The notes: generated by a model from the letters alone, not told the origin. Positions 1 to 11,329 are shown, numbered from the stretch's first letter. The stretch is DNA of 64,000 bases from Cylicocyclus nassatus (GCA_958299035.1 CATQJL010000001.1:50470461-50534460); one strand, 5' to 3'. Translations and numbers: made by a program.

Positions 1-531
1 GTTGGCCGCCGGGGATCATCAGGGCACATACGAAAAGATGGAATATGTAACTTGTACAGCTTCTCGCTCCTGTTCAATCTGTTCGTAGTGAAGTATAGTA
101 GGAATACTTACTGATAGCTATATAGCGTAAAATCCAGATTTCGGAAGCATCAGGATATAAAGTTTCTTTAAGCTAGGATCCCCTCATCCGGCGAAGTTTT
201 TAATTCATGCGGCGCTTAGACGTCTTTACAGGAAATTAGAGTACATATTTATAAGTACTTCCCATTATTTTGCTTCATTGTTCAGATATTATACTGACTC
301 TTCAGCTTGATAAATGGCTAGGGCGTGTTTAACTAGTTCTCTATCACGTGATGACGTCAGAGTGATGTATACTTTTGCATCATCTAATTAAAACAAAATG
401 GTTCGCTAATTTGCCAAGGCTTTTCATTTCCCATTTTCCGAGATTTTTCACACTTTTGCTTCATTAATCTTGTCAAAGGATGCTACCTTGAATTTCACGT
501 GATTTTGATTGCCTGTTACAGTCCGTATTAA
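1..531. other. Non-coding stretch, no gene seen
   Basis: AT-rich sequence without a convincing exon. A CACGTG and an adjoining TGACGTCA-like octamer lie near 346-361, but with no gene nearby they cannot be given a role. Confidence 0.4.
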
Positions 532-1126
532 TCTTATATATAAAGCTGAATGTCTGTTTGTATGTCTGTATGTCTGTATGTTCTGTCTGTCTGTACGTAT
601 GTTCCGAATAGAAAATTCCATTTCTGAACCGATCGGTACCAAACTTGGCACACATACACTTCGGGCCCCGGCGGGTGTCATAGGCTACTTTTCGTATCGA
701 TCGATATTGATTTTATCGATTTTTTGCAAAATTTGAGCTACGGGGCTGGGAGGGGGGTAAGTGAGCATGGGAATTTCGAATACAATATTAGTTTTTAAAA
801 TCGTGCATTACTTTTATCGATTTTATCGATTTTTTGCAAAGTTTGAGCTAGGGGGCTGGGATTTGGCACAGGGGGGTAATCGAGCATGCTGATCACCCCC
901 GTGGGGATGATCAGCATGCTCGATTACACCCCCCCCCTGCCAAATTCCAGCCTCCTAGCTCAAATTTTGCAAAAAAAATCGATAAAATCGACATCAATCG
1001 ATAACGAAAGGTGGACTGTGACACCAGCCGGGGCCCGAAGTGTATGTGTGCTAAGTTTGGTTCGGATCGGTTAAGAAATGGAATTTTCTATTCGGAACAT
1101 ACGGCGGAGCCGGGTATGCCAGCTAG
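532..1126 (+). mobile_element. Helitron-like non-autonomous element, palindromic
   Basis: The element starts TCTTATATATAAAGC, runs into TCTG/TATG-rich short repeats, and ends CGGCGGAGCCGGGT...GCCAGCTAG followed by T. A TC start, a CTRR end with a short GC hairpin just upstream, and insertion between A (531) and T (1127) are the hallmarks of Helitrons. The same start is found at 3736 and the same end at 4018 and 13072. The inside is a large inverted repeat: the stretch around 600-898 is repeated in reverse complement at about 904-1107, centred near 901. No Rep/helicase is encoded, so any movement would depend on a partner elsewhere. Small open frames inside are repeat-derived. Confidence 0.6.
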
Positions 1127-1343
1127 TATCCTCTCCTATAATATAAACCCGATCCCAAAAAACGAGACGGCGAGGATGGTCCGCCCACATGTATGCTTCA
1201 GCGGGTGTTTTGAATAGACGCCAGTTTCGGAACGGGGCCTTATTGTGTAAAGACGCGACGGTGCGATCGTGAGGTCAAGAGGACGCAGAGGTCCTAGGGC
1301 GAACGAGAGGCCACGACAAGCAGGGTACGCTCTGCTGCTGCAA
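1127..1343. other. Short spacer between repeats
   Basis: Moderately GC-rich sequence between the Helitron-like element and the palindrome. No gene recognised. Confidence 0.3.
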
Positions 1344-2739
1344 TGGCTGCGTTCATACTGATTCCCATGTTCTGGAACTGTTCCCGCACAGTTCTCGCAC
1401 TGTGCTGAAACTGTGCGGGAACTGTGCGGGAACTGTGCGGGAACAGTTCCAGAACTGTGCTGCATGCGCTGCAGCCGCCCCGCACCGTTTTGAACGGCGG
1501 GAGTTGGAGAATTTTGACCGTTCTCAACGGTTTTTCTTCCAGATTTCGCTCATTTTGGCCTTAATCCTCCACCTCGCTTCCCTTTTTGATCAGCAGCACT
1601 GCGAACTCGAAGCGGGGTTGAAGAATGAGCGCTTTTCTGCGCCGTGTATTCGGAAAGATGGGCTATCGTGCGACTGTTCATTCTGCTCAAAACTACTTCA
1701 TTTGTTCCAGGAAGCGGCTGCCCAGTTTCCATAGCCATCTGCTACGAATTAGGGAGTAGGAAAAATCCTGAAATTGCATGAGTTGGGACTTGTCTCTTGT
1801 TTTTCATGATTTTGGGCGTTCTTAGCCTTGTTCGTTTTTCCATGTCGTTGCTTCTCCGTTCTTTCTTCTACCCCGCTTCTCCTAGTGATGAAAAGCTGTG
1901 AATTTGAAGCGGGGTTGAGGATTGAACGCTGTTCTGCTCCGTGTATCCGGGAATATGGGCCTTCGTGCGCTCGTCCATTCTCTCATCGCTATTTTTGTTC
2001 AGACCTATTCATATGTACTAACAAGTCGCTGCGTAGTCTCGCTTTTGTATTGAAATTGAAATAGACAAGTCTCTGGAACAAATGAAGTAGGTCTGAACAA
2101 AAATAGCGATGAGAGAATGGACGAGCGCACGAAGGCCCATATTCCCGGATACATGGAGCAGAACAGCGTTCAATCCTCAACCCCGCTTCAAATTCACAGC
2201 TTTTCATCACTAGGAGAAGCGGAGTAGAAGAAGGAACGAGAAGCAACGACATGGAAAAACGAACAAGGCTAAGAACGCCCAAAATCATGAAAAACAAGAG
2301 ACAAGTCCCAACTCATGCAATTTCAGGATTTCTCCTACTCCCTAATTCGTGGCAGATGGCTATGGAAACTGGGCAGCCGCTTCCTGGAACAAATGAAGTA
2401 GTTTTGAGCAGAATGAACAGTCGCACGATAGCCCATCTTTCCGAATACACGGCGCAGAAAAGCGCTCATTCTTCAACCCCGCTTCGAGTTCGCAGTGCTG
2501 CTGATCAAAAAGGGAAGCGGGGTGGAGGATTAAGGCCAAAATGAGCGAAATCTGGAAGAAAAACCGTTGAGAACGGTCAAAATTCTCCAACTCCCGCCGC
2601 TCAAAACGGTGCGGGGCGGCTGCAGCGCATGCAGCACAGTTCTGGAACTGTTCCCGCACAGTTCCCGCACAGTTTCAGCACAGTGCGAGAACTGTGCGGG
2701 AACAGTTCCAGAACATGGGAATCAGTATGAACGCAGCCA
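1344..2739. repeat. Large imperfect palindrome (arms about 660 and 652 bp)
   Basis: Arm 1344-2007 returns as reverse complement in 2088-2739 around an ~80-bp spacer. The two arms differ by about 12 bp of net insertion/deletion. The outer part of each arm is an array of short GTTCCCGCACA/TGTGCGGGAAC repeats, so the element also folds on itself at the arm ends. Each arm further contains two related ~250-bp blocks (near 1560-1740 and 1810-2000). The open frames here mirror one another on the two strands, so they are a by-product of symmetry and not genes. Confidence 0.85.
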
Positions 2740-2873
2740 ATGGGTGTGTTGAAAGACGCAGGCGCGTGTCAAGGGTGTTAAAATTGCGAGCTGGACATTG
2801 TTGCAAAGTTAGCTCTAGAAGCATACCATTTGATCCGCTCACATTCGATCTCAGTATTCACTATGCTTCCACA

Positions 2874-3569
2874 TTTCCGCCCAATTTTGAGAAAATCTTC
2901 GAAAATCTCGCTTTTGGGAGCTTTTGCTCTGGGTGATCGATTTTTCTCTCCAGATTGTAAGCGTGAGTGCGAGAATGACATTGCGAAAGGAAGCTGTACA
3001 GCGATGACTGGGGCAAGACAAAATTTTTGCACGATATGATCCACTTTTCCGCCAAATTTTGAGAAAATCTCCCAAAATCTCGCTTTTGGGAGCTTTTGCT
3101 CTCGGTGAATTCGATTTTTCTCTCCAGATTGTAAGCGTGAGTGCGAGAATGACATTGCGAAAGGAAGCTGTACAGCGATGACTGGGGCAAGACAAAATTT
3201 TAGCACGATATGATCCATTTTTCCGCCAAATTTTGAGAAAATCTCCCAAAATCTCGCTTTTGGGAGCTTTTGCTCTGGGTGAATTCGATTTTTCTCTCCA
3301 GATTGTAAGCGTGAGTGCGAGAATGACATTGCGAAAGGAAGCTGTACAGCGATGACTGGGGCAAGACAAAATTTTAGCACGATATGATCCACTTTTCCGC
3401 CAAATTTTGAGAAAATCTCCCAAAATCTCGCTTTTGGGAGCTTTTGCTCTGGGTGAATTCGATTTTACTCTCCAGGTTGTAAGCGTGAGTGCGAGAGTGA
3501 CATTGCGAAAGGAAGCTGTACAGCGATGACTGGGGCAAGACAAAATTTTAGCACGATATGATCCACTTT
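2874..3569. repeat. 174-bp tandem satellite, four copies
   Basis: The block starting near TTCCGCCAAATTTTGAG recurs at about 2874, 3048, 3222 and 3396, spaced 174 bp. Because 174 is a multiple of three, each copy keeps the same frame open on the minus strand and gives apparent proteins with a 58-residue repeat. The first copy is the most diverged. I read this as a satellite, not a gene. Confidence 0.85.
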
Positions 3570-3696
3570 CCTACCATTGAAAATATCTCTAAAATGTTAC
3601 TTTTGAGCGGTTGTGGCAATACTTGTACTGATAAATTGAAATTTCACTTGAGAAAATTATAGGTATGAAAGACGTAAGAGTTTATTTATGGGTGTG

Positions 3697-3732
3697 CCCT
3701 ACCCGCTTGCTAGCGACCCGTAGGGTCGCTAG
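3697..3732. repeat. Short perfect hairpin
   Basis: GCTAGCGACCC and GGGTCGCTAG face each other across three bases directly before a Helitron-like element. It resembles the hairpin end of another small element. Confidence 0.4.
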
Positions 3733-3735
3733 TCT

Positions 3736-4018
3736 TCTTATATATAAAGCTGAATGTCTGTCTGTATGTATGTCTGTCTGTACGTATGTGCGGAATAGAA
3801 ATTTTTATTTCTGAACCGATTTGGACCAAACTTGGCACACATACACTTCGGGGCAGGGAGCGTGTCATAGGCTACTTTTTGTATTGATCGATATCGATTT
3901 TATCGATTTTTTGCAAAATTTGGGCTACGGGCTGGGAGTTGGCACAGGGCGGTAATCAAGCATGCTGATTACAAATATGTTATTGACAGGGCCGGGCGGA
4001 GCCGGGTTTGCCAACTAG
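3736..4018 (+). mobile_element. Helitron-like non-autonomous element, short copy
   Basis: Starts TCTTATATATAAAGC and ends with the GGCGGAGCC hairpin followed by CCAACTAG and a T. It shares the left end of the element at 532 and a variant of its right end, but lacks the second palindromic half. The flanking base on the left is T, not the usual A. No protein is encoded. Confidence 0.55.
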
Positions 4019-4474
4019 TCCCTAATAAGTGTGTAGTGGCAGTCCAAATTTTTCTGGAAGAGGTTAGGCGAAGCAAACAATCTTAGATAAGAGAAGTGGC
4101 GATAGACGACCTTTGAAAATGATTATTTCCCAATTTGTTTTCCGATGTCGACCTTATTATCAATTTTTCTGGAGACTGTGGCACCTACAAGAGTACAGTT
4201 ATATGATTGTACTCCTGACTGTATGAGCTTTATAATTAGGTCGTTGTAGGAACCTAAACAACTAGGAGGGGGCTTTCCCATTTTTCATCATTTTTTCCTT
4301 CCAGAGGCGAAATGTTTAGTTGCATGTGTGATCTGTCAAGTATCTTGGGGTAGAGACGGAATTTGTAGGATGGTTCGAGACGAAATAGGGATCTTGATTC
4401 ACTCATAGCTACTGATAGATTTCAGTCCCTTACTTTACGTGGAATACGATTTGGGCGTACGCTTGGTAGCCATC
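4019..4474. other. Non-coding stretch, nothing identified
   Basis: AT-rich sequence with stop codons in all frames. No splice-bounded exon and no repeat recognised. Confidence 0.35.
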
Positions 4475-5115
4475 TTTTCAGACAGTCGAAGGGATAACTC
4501 CGGAGCAGAAATGTCACGACCGCGGGGTCTGACCAGCGGGGGTTTGCCACTCGTGCTCCGGAGCCCTCCCATTTTGTGCTTTGGAGCCCTCCCATTCTGT
4601 GCTCTGGACCCCTCCCATTTTGTGCTCCGGAGACCTCCCATTTGTGCTCCGGAGCCCTCCCACTTTGTGCTCCAGAACCCTCCCATTTTGTGCTTCGGAG
4701 CCCTCCCATTTTGTGCTCCGGAGGTGTCCCAAATCTGGCGTACCTCCGGAGCAGAAATAACAGGGCCGCGGGGTCTGACCAGCGGAGCTTGCCACTCGTG
4801 CTCCGGAGCCCTCCAATTTTGTGCTCCGGAGCCCTCTCATTTGTGCTCCGGAGCCCTGCCATTCTGTGCTCCGGAGCCCTCCCATTCTGTGCTCCGGGGC
4901 CCTCCCATTTTGTGCTCCGGAGGTGTCCCAAATCTGGCGTACCTCCGGAGCAGAGATTTGCAAGCCCGCCGGAAGGGTCCCACCTGCCTTTTTGTGACGT
5001 CGCCGTGACGTCACAGAAAGGGTCCGCCCCTCGCCCGCTCTCAATGGTCAGTGGGTCCTCCGCGGCTCTGCCAGATTCGACTGTCCTCCGGAGCCACGGA
5101 ACCGATCGTCTGAGT
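4475..5115. mobile_element. Foldback/MITE-like element made of CTCCGGAG short repeats
   Basis: More than a dozen copies of a ~24-bp unit reading GCTCCGGAGCCCTCCCATT follow one another. TCCGGA is palindromic, so unit boundaries are symmetric. Two half-modules each end in a conserved GTGTCCCAAATCTGGCGTACC block. The outer ends are imperfect inverted repeats (left TCAGACAGTCG, right CGATCGTCTGA). Direct repeats of TGACGTC lie near 4995-5015. The open frames on both strands are repeat translations. A sister copy lies at 15697. Confidence 0.6.
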
Positions 5116-5584
5116 TGTAAAGCTTGCATTGCTTTTTCGAATGATAACCCAAGCCGCACCATAAAGGAATAGATAGGAAAACGATCGTTTTGGCAAAGTT
5201 GGAAAAGAATTTTGAGACAACTAAACACTTTGAAAGATTTCTCACTTTTTCGGAGAGTTTCTATACCTATATAATTTTGATTTCGTGGAGAGGTTTCGGT
5301 AAAAACAATCGCAGTGTGCAAAATTAGGTAGCAGACGCTCAAACAGGAGCTAAGTAAAAGTAAACCGAATCTATATCATTACAGGATAAGGAAGTAGCAT
5401 ATTTTCTTGTCAAAATGAGGAAACACAATTGAATGGATGCTCAACGACACATTCAAAACATACGCGGGAAATGGAGCGCCCTAGCGCTTTCTTAACGACA
5501 AGGACGGCCCTCAAAGTGCTGCAGTGGGTAAGGGAACAGTCGTCAAACCTGGTGGCATTAGTAGCCGGTGATATTCGTATTGAT
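5116..5584. other. Non-coding stretch
   Basis: AT-rich flank between repeats. No coding exon supported. Confidence 0.3.
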
Positions 5585-5901
5585 GCCTCAAGTAAGATAA
5601 ACATCGGTTCATAATTGTACGAACACCCCATACCTTACTTGGACTTTTCAAAAGAAGTGCCAAAACCATTGGTATTATGTGTAAGAGCGTAGCCGTAAAC
5701 AGTGCAGCACAAAAAAAACAGGTGTCAGTTTTGGAGAAGCACTGTACGCTGAACACGTTCTTGGCCGATCCATTATACGAACACCTCATCAGAGCTCATT
5801 TTTTTCGCTTAACGATGCGACCTTTGGAGTTCAGAATTTCACCTTATTCTAAGACCTCAAAGTCTGAGATACCTACTATGCGCTGGACCTAATGAAGTTT
5901 G
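5585..5901 (+). repeat. Left arm of a 3.3-kb-wide inverted repeat
   Basis: This block returns in diverged reverse complement at 8567-8886. The shared sequence ends at CATCGGTTCATA on the outer side and at GGACCTAATGAAGTTT on the inner side. The arms differ at many positions, so this is an old pair. Confidence 0.7.
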
Positions 5902-6888
5902 AAAAGGGAAAGCAAGCCTTTTATTGTTACCCTGTCATTATAGCTCGAGAAGGCTCCGGACCAGGGCCCGGCAAGAGGTGGCATTTCAGAATTTTGAAAA
6001 CGATATCCCCTTTGAAGCCAAAATTTCTTACGACTTCCCCTTTGACCCTATTTTTGACCCCCGTAAGTCTCTGACAAACAGATATACACAAATAATAAGA
6101 TGGGCGGCCTCAGCGCTTATTATAGTAGTACTACCTGGCTTTCCTGGTCCAGCCCGGGTCATCGTTTGAGGGGGCCAAAAACCACACTTTGTCTTTCTAC
6201 CTTCCCGTCCTTTTGGGCCATATTCTCCACCCCTTTTCTGCAGTATTAATACTGCACTGCAGCCCTCCCCCTTACCCTCCGCTTACCCCCAGAAAGGCTT
6301 ATTGGAGTATTGTACCTGCACCTTCTAATTTTAAAAGTGGAAATGAACTTCACTGCATTGTTCACACCAAAATGTGCAAGCAGTTTGTTAGCGGCTGGTA
6401 AGTGTTCACTTTCCTTGCAAGGTGCCAAAAATCATTGAATCGATAGAAGAATTCCACGAATTGCTTCGAAGGGTAGCTTAAAACCATCTACCGAGGCCGA
6501 AAACATATGTTTTCAAGGTTTCAGCTCAATGGGTTCATCCGCAAAGGAATCTATAAAAAAACATAGGGTCAAGATTCGCACAAAGTTTGACGTTTATATA
6601 TCTAAGATACTACTCATTTATTAGTCAGCTGCGAAACTTTACAATAACCGATTGCGATTGGAGCGCGCTTTCCGAGGCCAATCATAACGCTGTGAACCCT
6701 ATTTGGGGCTGTATCGAAGCTGTGCCTTGGTGGTTTTGAAAGCGGATTTGAATATATAGTAATACTCTCGACCTAGTCCACATTTATGTAAAGGAATCCG
6801 GGAAATTATGTGAAGGAAAGCAGGGAGCCACCCCAGGTTGCTCCCAGGTGGCGCGGGAGCCACCTAATTTCGAAAAACACCATTTTTT
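5902..6888. other. Repeat-rich non-coding stretch
   Basis: Contains GC-rich patches near 5950-5980 and 6140-6170 that resemble, in reverse complement, the sequence at 7836-7870, so it belongs to the same repeat complex. No gene recognised. Confidence 0.35.
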
Positions 6889-7147
6889 GAATTCACCTAA
6901 CAAGGAAACGATACTCGGTGTCTGTGGCTTTTTGAGATGAGTTGTATACCATTACACTCGTCTTGGAACGCTGATTCCGAATCTGACTTCCGTTTCTGCT
7001 AATCGCTTCAAAGACGTTGTAGAGGATTGTGCGGGCTTTGGCTGTCCACTGAAATACGGCTGTGCGGTGTGGTCTAGTGGTTAGCGCGATGGGCTCATGA
7101 GTTGATGCAGATGTAGGTTCGAATCCTTTTGTGTTTTTCAGTTTTGC
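6889..7147 (+). repeat. tRNA-related repeat unit, forward copy
   Basis: An upstream body of ~150 bp leads to a tRNA-like 3' part at about 7070-7130 with a box A-like TGGTCTAGTGG and box B-like GGTTCGAATCC spaced as in tRNA genes. The sequence between them does not form a good anticodon stem and the T stem is imperfect, so it is not a working tRNA. It looks SINE-like, and the unit recurs inverted at 7298-7575. Confidence 0.5.
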
Positions 7148-7297
7148 ATTGACTCAATAAACCTTCTTTCGCATCTTCGAGCTAACTGAACGCCCTTACT
7201 CTTCAAAAATGTGGAAATTTGGAAAAAACTTACTATTTGCGCTAAAATGTATCCAATGACCATAATTCGAGTGAATTTCGAACAACTTTAATTGAGG

Positions 7298-7575
7298 TAG
7301 TGCAAAATAAAAACACAACAGGATTTGAGCCTACACCTGTATCAAGTTATGAGGCTATCACACTAACCACCAGACAATAACATGGCGCCGGTAGAGGCCG
7401 TTCTGGTGACCATACCTCTGGGCGGATAAAGTTGGCTCGAAATTCCTCCATAACTTCCTTCAGAGAAACGATTAGCAGAGACGGAAGTCAGATTCGGAAT
7501 CAGCGTTCAAAGGCGAGTGTGATGGTATACATCTCGTCTCAAAAGGCCACGGACATTGAGTATCGTTCCCTTGTA
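7298..7575 (-). repeat. tRNA-related repeat unit, inverted copy
   Basis: Read on the minus strand, this repeats the unit at 6889-7147: same body, then a D-arm-like GTCTGGTGGTTAGTGTGAT and a box B-like GGCTCAAATCC, then GTGTTTTTATTTTGCA. The tRNA-like part has diverged by several bases, so the two copies are not a recent duplication. Confidence 0.5.
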
Positions 7576-7861
7576 AGTTTCTCATAATTCTTCATACTTT
7601 TTTGTGCTCATGGTCCTCCAAATATACAGCAAATTTGGTGCCATATCGTTACTTGTGCATTGAAAACGAGCCTATTTTGTTATTTTCCTCTTACAAGAAT
7701 TGCGATTTGAATTCCCGCCTGCGGGCAGGCTAGCGATCGGAGACAGAATCTTCACATTGCTGGAATCTAAGTTCATAGGACAGTAGCATCAACAAGGAAT
7801 GATGAATAAAGAATGATATGTGCATTGTTTAGCTTGTGAAAGCGCCACCCCCGTCGGGCCC
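7576..7861. other. Spacer, nothing identified
   Basis: AT-rich sequence between inverted repeat units, without exon or recognised element. Confidence 0.3.
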
Positions 7862-8530
7862 TGCTCGGACCAAGTCGGCTCCAAGAATGCTTGCTTTACC
7901 AAAATTACAAATCGTTACCCAGCTTATATGGATAAAGGATAAGGGACCAATAAAATGTGCTGCTCAGCGCTCAAAAATTATTGATGTACTCGTCCCCGTT
8001 GTCAGCCATAGTCCCAAACTAGGATTGGCACTCTTCTGAGCCTCAAAACTCAAGTCTGAAATTCTGCAATGAGGCAGATGCATCGTTTATATGATGCTAT
8101 AACTATGCTAGCATTTTTGAATTTTCCGCAAAGCTACCTTCAAAGCTTCAAAGCTAAAAAGCAATAGAAGGCATGCTTGCAGTGGTTTGCTTATTCATTT
8201 TCACTGGATGCCGAGTGCATGATGCAAACAAGGTGCTCTACATTTGGATTTTCAGGATACGAAATGTTGTACATCATGCACGAAAACAAGTTCTCGATAT
8301 GCTTACAACATCATAGAACTTAGCTGACGGCACAAGTCGAGCTTTGAGGCTTAAAAGTGTGCCAATCCTATAGTGAGTTTGGGACTGCATTGGCAACGGG
8401 GACAATCATATCTACAATTTTTGAGGCTGAGCATCACAATTATTGATCCCTTAGCCTTTATCCATGTGAGGTAGATAAAGAATTTAAATATTGATAAAAC
8501 ATTTAAATTTGGAGCCGACTTGGCCAGACC
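7862..8530. repeat. Imperfect palindrome
   Basis: Arms at about 7862-8052 and 8338-8530 are diverged reverse complements. Anchors are CCAAGTCGGCTCC at 7870-7882 with its complement at 8511-8523, and GATTGGCAC near 8024 with its complement near 8362. The ~285-bp centre carries no gene. Confidence 0.65.
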
Positions 8531-8566
8531 TTGTTAGAACTATGAAAGCAGAGAATTACCCCTTTC

Positions 8567-8886
8567 TAAACTTCATTAGGTCCAGCGCGCAGTAGGTGTG
8601 TCAGACTTTGAAGTCGTAGAATAACATGGAAAATTGAACATCAAAGGTCGCATCGTCAAGCAAAAAAAAAGCGCTGATTGAAGATTCGTATAATTATGCA
8701 CCGGCCAAAAACGTGTTCGGCGTGCAATGCTTTTCCGAGATTGACACCGAGTTTCATTGTTATGCTGCGTATACCGCTTTCGGCCACGCTCTTTCACATG
8801 GTACCAATGGTTTTTTGAATATTATTCAAAAAGTCCAGAAAACTGTAAGATATGGAGTGTTTGTATGAATATGAACCGATCTTTAT
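8567..8886 (-). repeat. Right arm of the inverted repeat paired with 5585-5901
   Basis: Reverse complement of 5585-5901 with substitutions and small gaps, starting AAACTTCATTAGGTCCAGCGC and ending at ATGAACCGATCTTTATC. Confidence 0.7.
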
Positions 8887-10008
8887 CTATGAGCAGAGTG
8901 GAAATTGTCTCTGCGCCCGCAAGAGCATAAAACATTCATACAAAAAGATATCACCTCAACGCTCAGCTCAGTCACCTTCAGTGTCGGTGCTATACGTAGA
9001 CAGGAAAACCATTCAAGTACAAATGAGAACCAAGAAAGTGCGGTTGCGGGAAGTGCGCGCGTATCGCACGCGGTCGCCTGCCCCTCCCTTTTTTAAGCTA
9101 CAATTGCTTACGAAATGGCCCATTGCTTTCCGCTCACCTCCACAAAAGACTCTTGATTCTTATTGTTAGATAAGGTGTTAATCGTGTACTACGTGAAATT
9201 CAAAGCCAATAAGAAGATTTGAGTACCTCAAAAGTCGGATTATAGCTAAAATAGTATTAGGAAGCTCCCAATCAGTCATACGTGTAGTGGACACATGAAA
9301 GTACCAAAATGCACGTTTGCTGTAATTTTGGCTAGAAACAAGGACAAAATAGTGATCTCAAAAAGGCAATTTTCGCTCCTAGAAATCCTGGTTGAAGTCC
9401 ATTTGCGCAATTGCTAAGAACATCGGCAGGTATAACTGTATCACTATAATGTTCTTCAACAATTCTGCTTTTCCAAGGGTACTTTGGATCTTTTTGTCGT
9501 CTATGGGAATAGACATGATCTCGACTTTCAGACTGTGATGAAGAGATGGCACCAATATGTAGCGGAAGAAGTATTATCAATTTCGTACTTACGGGTCAAA
9601 GGAAATCTGAATATGCCCATACAATATAGTGTTGCAAACTATATTGAATGTAACAATAATGTAACTCTGCGATCCGAATCTGTTGTAATGACAGCACTTC
9701 GGATTCCACAAAAAAGTTACACTAGCAGAACAGAAAGGAATCTAGACTCTTAAAGCGTCATTTCCAGAATTTACAGGCATCTTGATGTTTTTCATACAAG
9801 TGCATGAAGAATCTTACAACTATAGAAAAATGAGTGCACATCTTTTTGGGAAAATAATCAAGCTTGTTTAAGCTGTCTTGTCACAGTGACGCCGAAAAAG
9901 ACTGAGTACACTTTGACGGCTCATCCCCGTGGCGCAAACGTAAAGAACCTTCAGCTACATAAGGAAGCAGAAGGGTTGGCAATGCTTAGAACTGCTCTAA
10001 AAAAGACG
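8887..10008. other. Non-coding stretch, no gene supported
   Basis: Open frames of under 100 codons occur on both strands (for example 9484-9753) but lack splice context, a recognisable domain or convincing codon use. Confidence 0.3.
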
Positions 10009-10248
10009 TCAGTGTTCGTTGTGAAAGTCAACACCTGCGTCAGGCGCTAACTTATCTGCATTTCTTGCGGTTTCCGACTGTTTTTGCGGTGGACTTCTTT
10101 CACACCAACACAACACATTGACCCCAGTGGCGCATTTGTTCTTAGTACAACAGGTGGTAGCTTTGATTTGGACGTTGCTGAGGCACGCTGCACATGCTCT
10201 TACAGTTCTATCGCTTTGATATCGCTTATTGATTTTCAATACTTTCAT
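10009..10248 (-). CDS. Small cysteine-rich hypothetical protein or exon
   Basis: An ATG at 10248 opens 79 codons. The middle is rich in cysteines: ACAAC at about residues 19-23, then TTCCTKNKC and LCWC, a spacing that suggests a zinc-binding knuckle. The N-terminal part is basic and the C-terminal part hydrophilic. The pattern loosely recalls the cysteine-rich tail of piggyBac-type transposases, but no catalytic domain lies upstream, so that is only a possibility. No neighbouring exon was found. It could be a single-exon gene, a last exon, or chance. Confidence 0.35.
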   Translation of the reverse strand: MKVLKINKRYQSDRTVRACAACLSNVQIKATTCCTKNKCATGVNVLCWCERSPPQKQSETARNADKLAPDAGVDFHNEH

Positions 10249-11329
10249 TCATCTCCACTACTGCTTAGGCTCCAGTTTTTTTTTCTTTCTCAAAGCATAG
10301 TCTTATAGATTAATTACCGGTGATGCACATTGCCTCAATTCTTTCGTGTTTTTACCTATAGAGGCATAAATTAATTTTTGAATGTCTTGAATGAGTAACT
10401 ATCTAACAGATAGTTGCAACAAAGAATAAAAATGTTTGAAATTCAGAGAGGTTTTAGCTTTATCATCGAAATACCTTACGCAATTTGAAAAAGCTATAAT
10501 TGAAGTAAAAGCGACGTTTTATATTGAACTCGTCGAAAAATTTGCTACAACTATACCCTACGATAATCTGGGAATTTTTGGCGGATTATTGGGATTTGTT
10601 GGAAAAATTGAACAAAGACATTTTGTAAAATGTGCCTCATATGCTTAGTAATAACAGAAGGTAAAAGCTAAGATACATTCATTTATTTTTCAACAAGCAT
10701 CTGGAAGTTTAGGGAAGAAATCTGCTTCAAATAGTTATCAATAATAGTTATGTAAAAGCATGCTGCATCGAACTTACAACCAATCACAAAACTTGATTTA
10801 TTCTCTTTCTTACGCGTTGCTGATGGGTTAGTGAAAAGAAAACGAAGACTATCTTTATTGAACGATTGATACTTCTCAACCCCTCTTGCTCTCTTATCTT
10901 GATTATACGTTACAAACAGTTAGCAGTTCATCCTCCGTTGGAGGACAGCAGTACCATCCAAGTATGTTGAAACTGTGGAAGTCATTGCTGTCGAGGTGTG
11001 TGAGCCTATATTCACCTTCTTCTCTTCTTCTTTCACTTTTCTGTTAATAAAATCTACACCGTTGAAGATGGGAAACAATGAAACGTGAACCACGAAAAGA
11101 ACGACCGCAATGGTCAGAGAGTTCTTCACTTGCTAGCACAACGCAACTAGACTCTCAAGGTATTCATGGTATCTTTCTTGCAATAATGCGTCTAGTAATA
11201 CAGCTAACAATTTTTGCTTCAATTTTGACGAAAAACGGATTATGAAGCATTCCCTGCTTCCAGGTAATGCATTTCCTTACCGCTTTTGAACTTAATTGTG
11301 TGCAGCTGCTCCTCACATTACAATTTTAG
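10249..11329. other. Non-coding stretch
   Basis: AT-rich. A minus-strand frame at 10920-11129 resembles a signal peptide but has no ATG (see rejected items). Confidence 0.3.

Noticed and set aside
346..361. E-box and CRE-like sites
   Set aside because: Short motifs without a gene nearby; expected by chance.
2778..3543. Overlapping 109-230-codon minus-strand frames
   Set aside because: They are translations of the 174-bp satellite; two frames are open at once, as expected for a repeat.
4422..5342. A 306-codon minus-strand frame and several long frames on both strands
   Set aside because: They translate the CTCCGGAG repeats; all frames show the same periodic motif.
7050..7130. Functional tRNA gene
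   Set aside because: Boxes A and B are present but anticodon, T and acceptor stems do not pair properly.
10920..11129. Minus-strand frame resembling a secreted peptide with signal sequence
   Set aside because: The frame starts at GTG with a stop just upstream and no ATG or clear acceptor; a eukaryotic start cannot be assigned.
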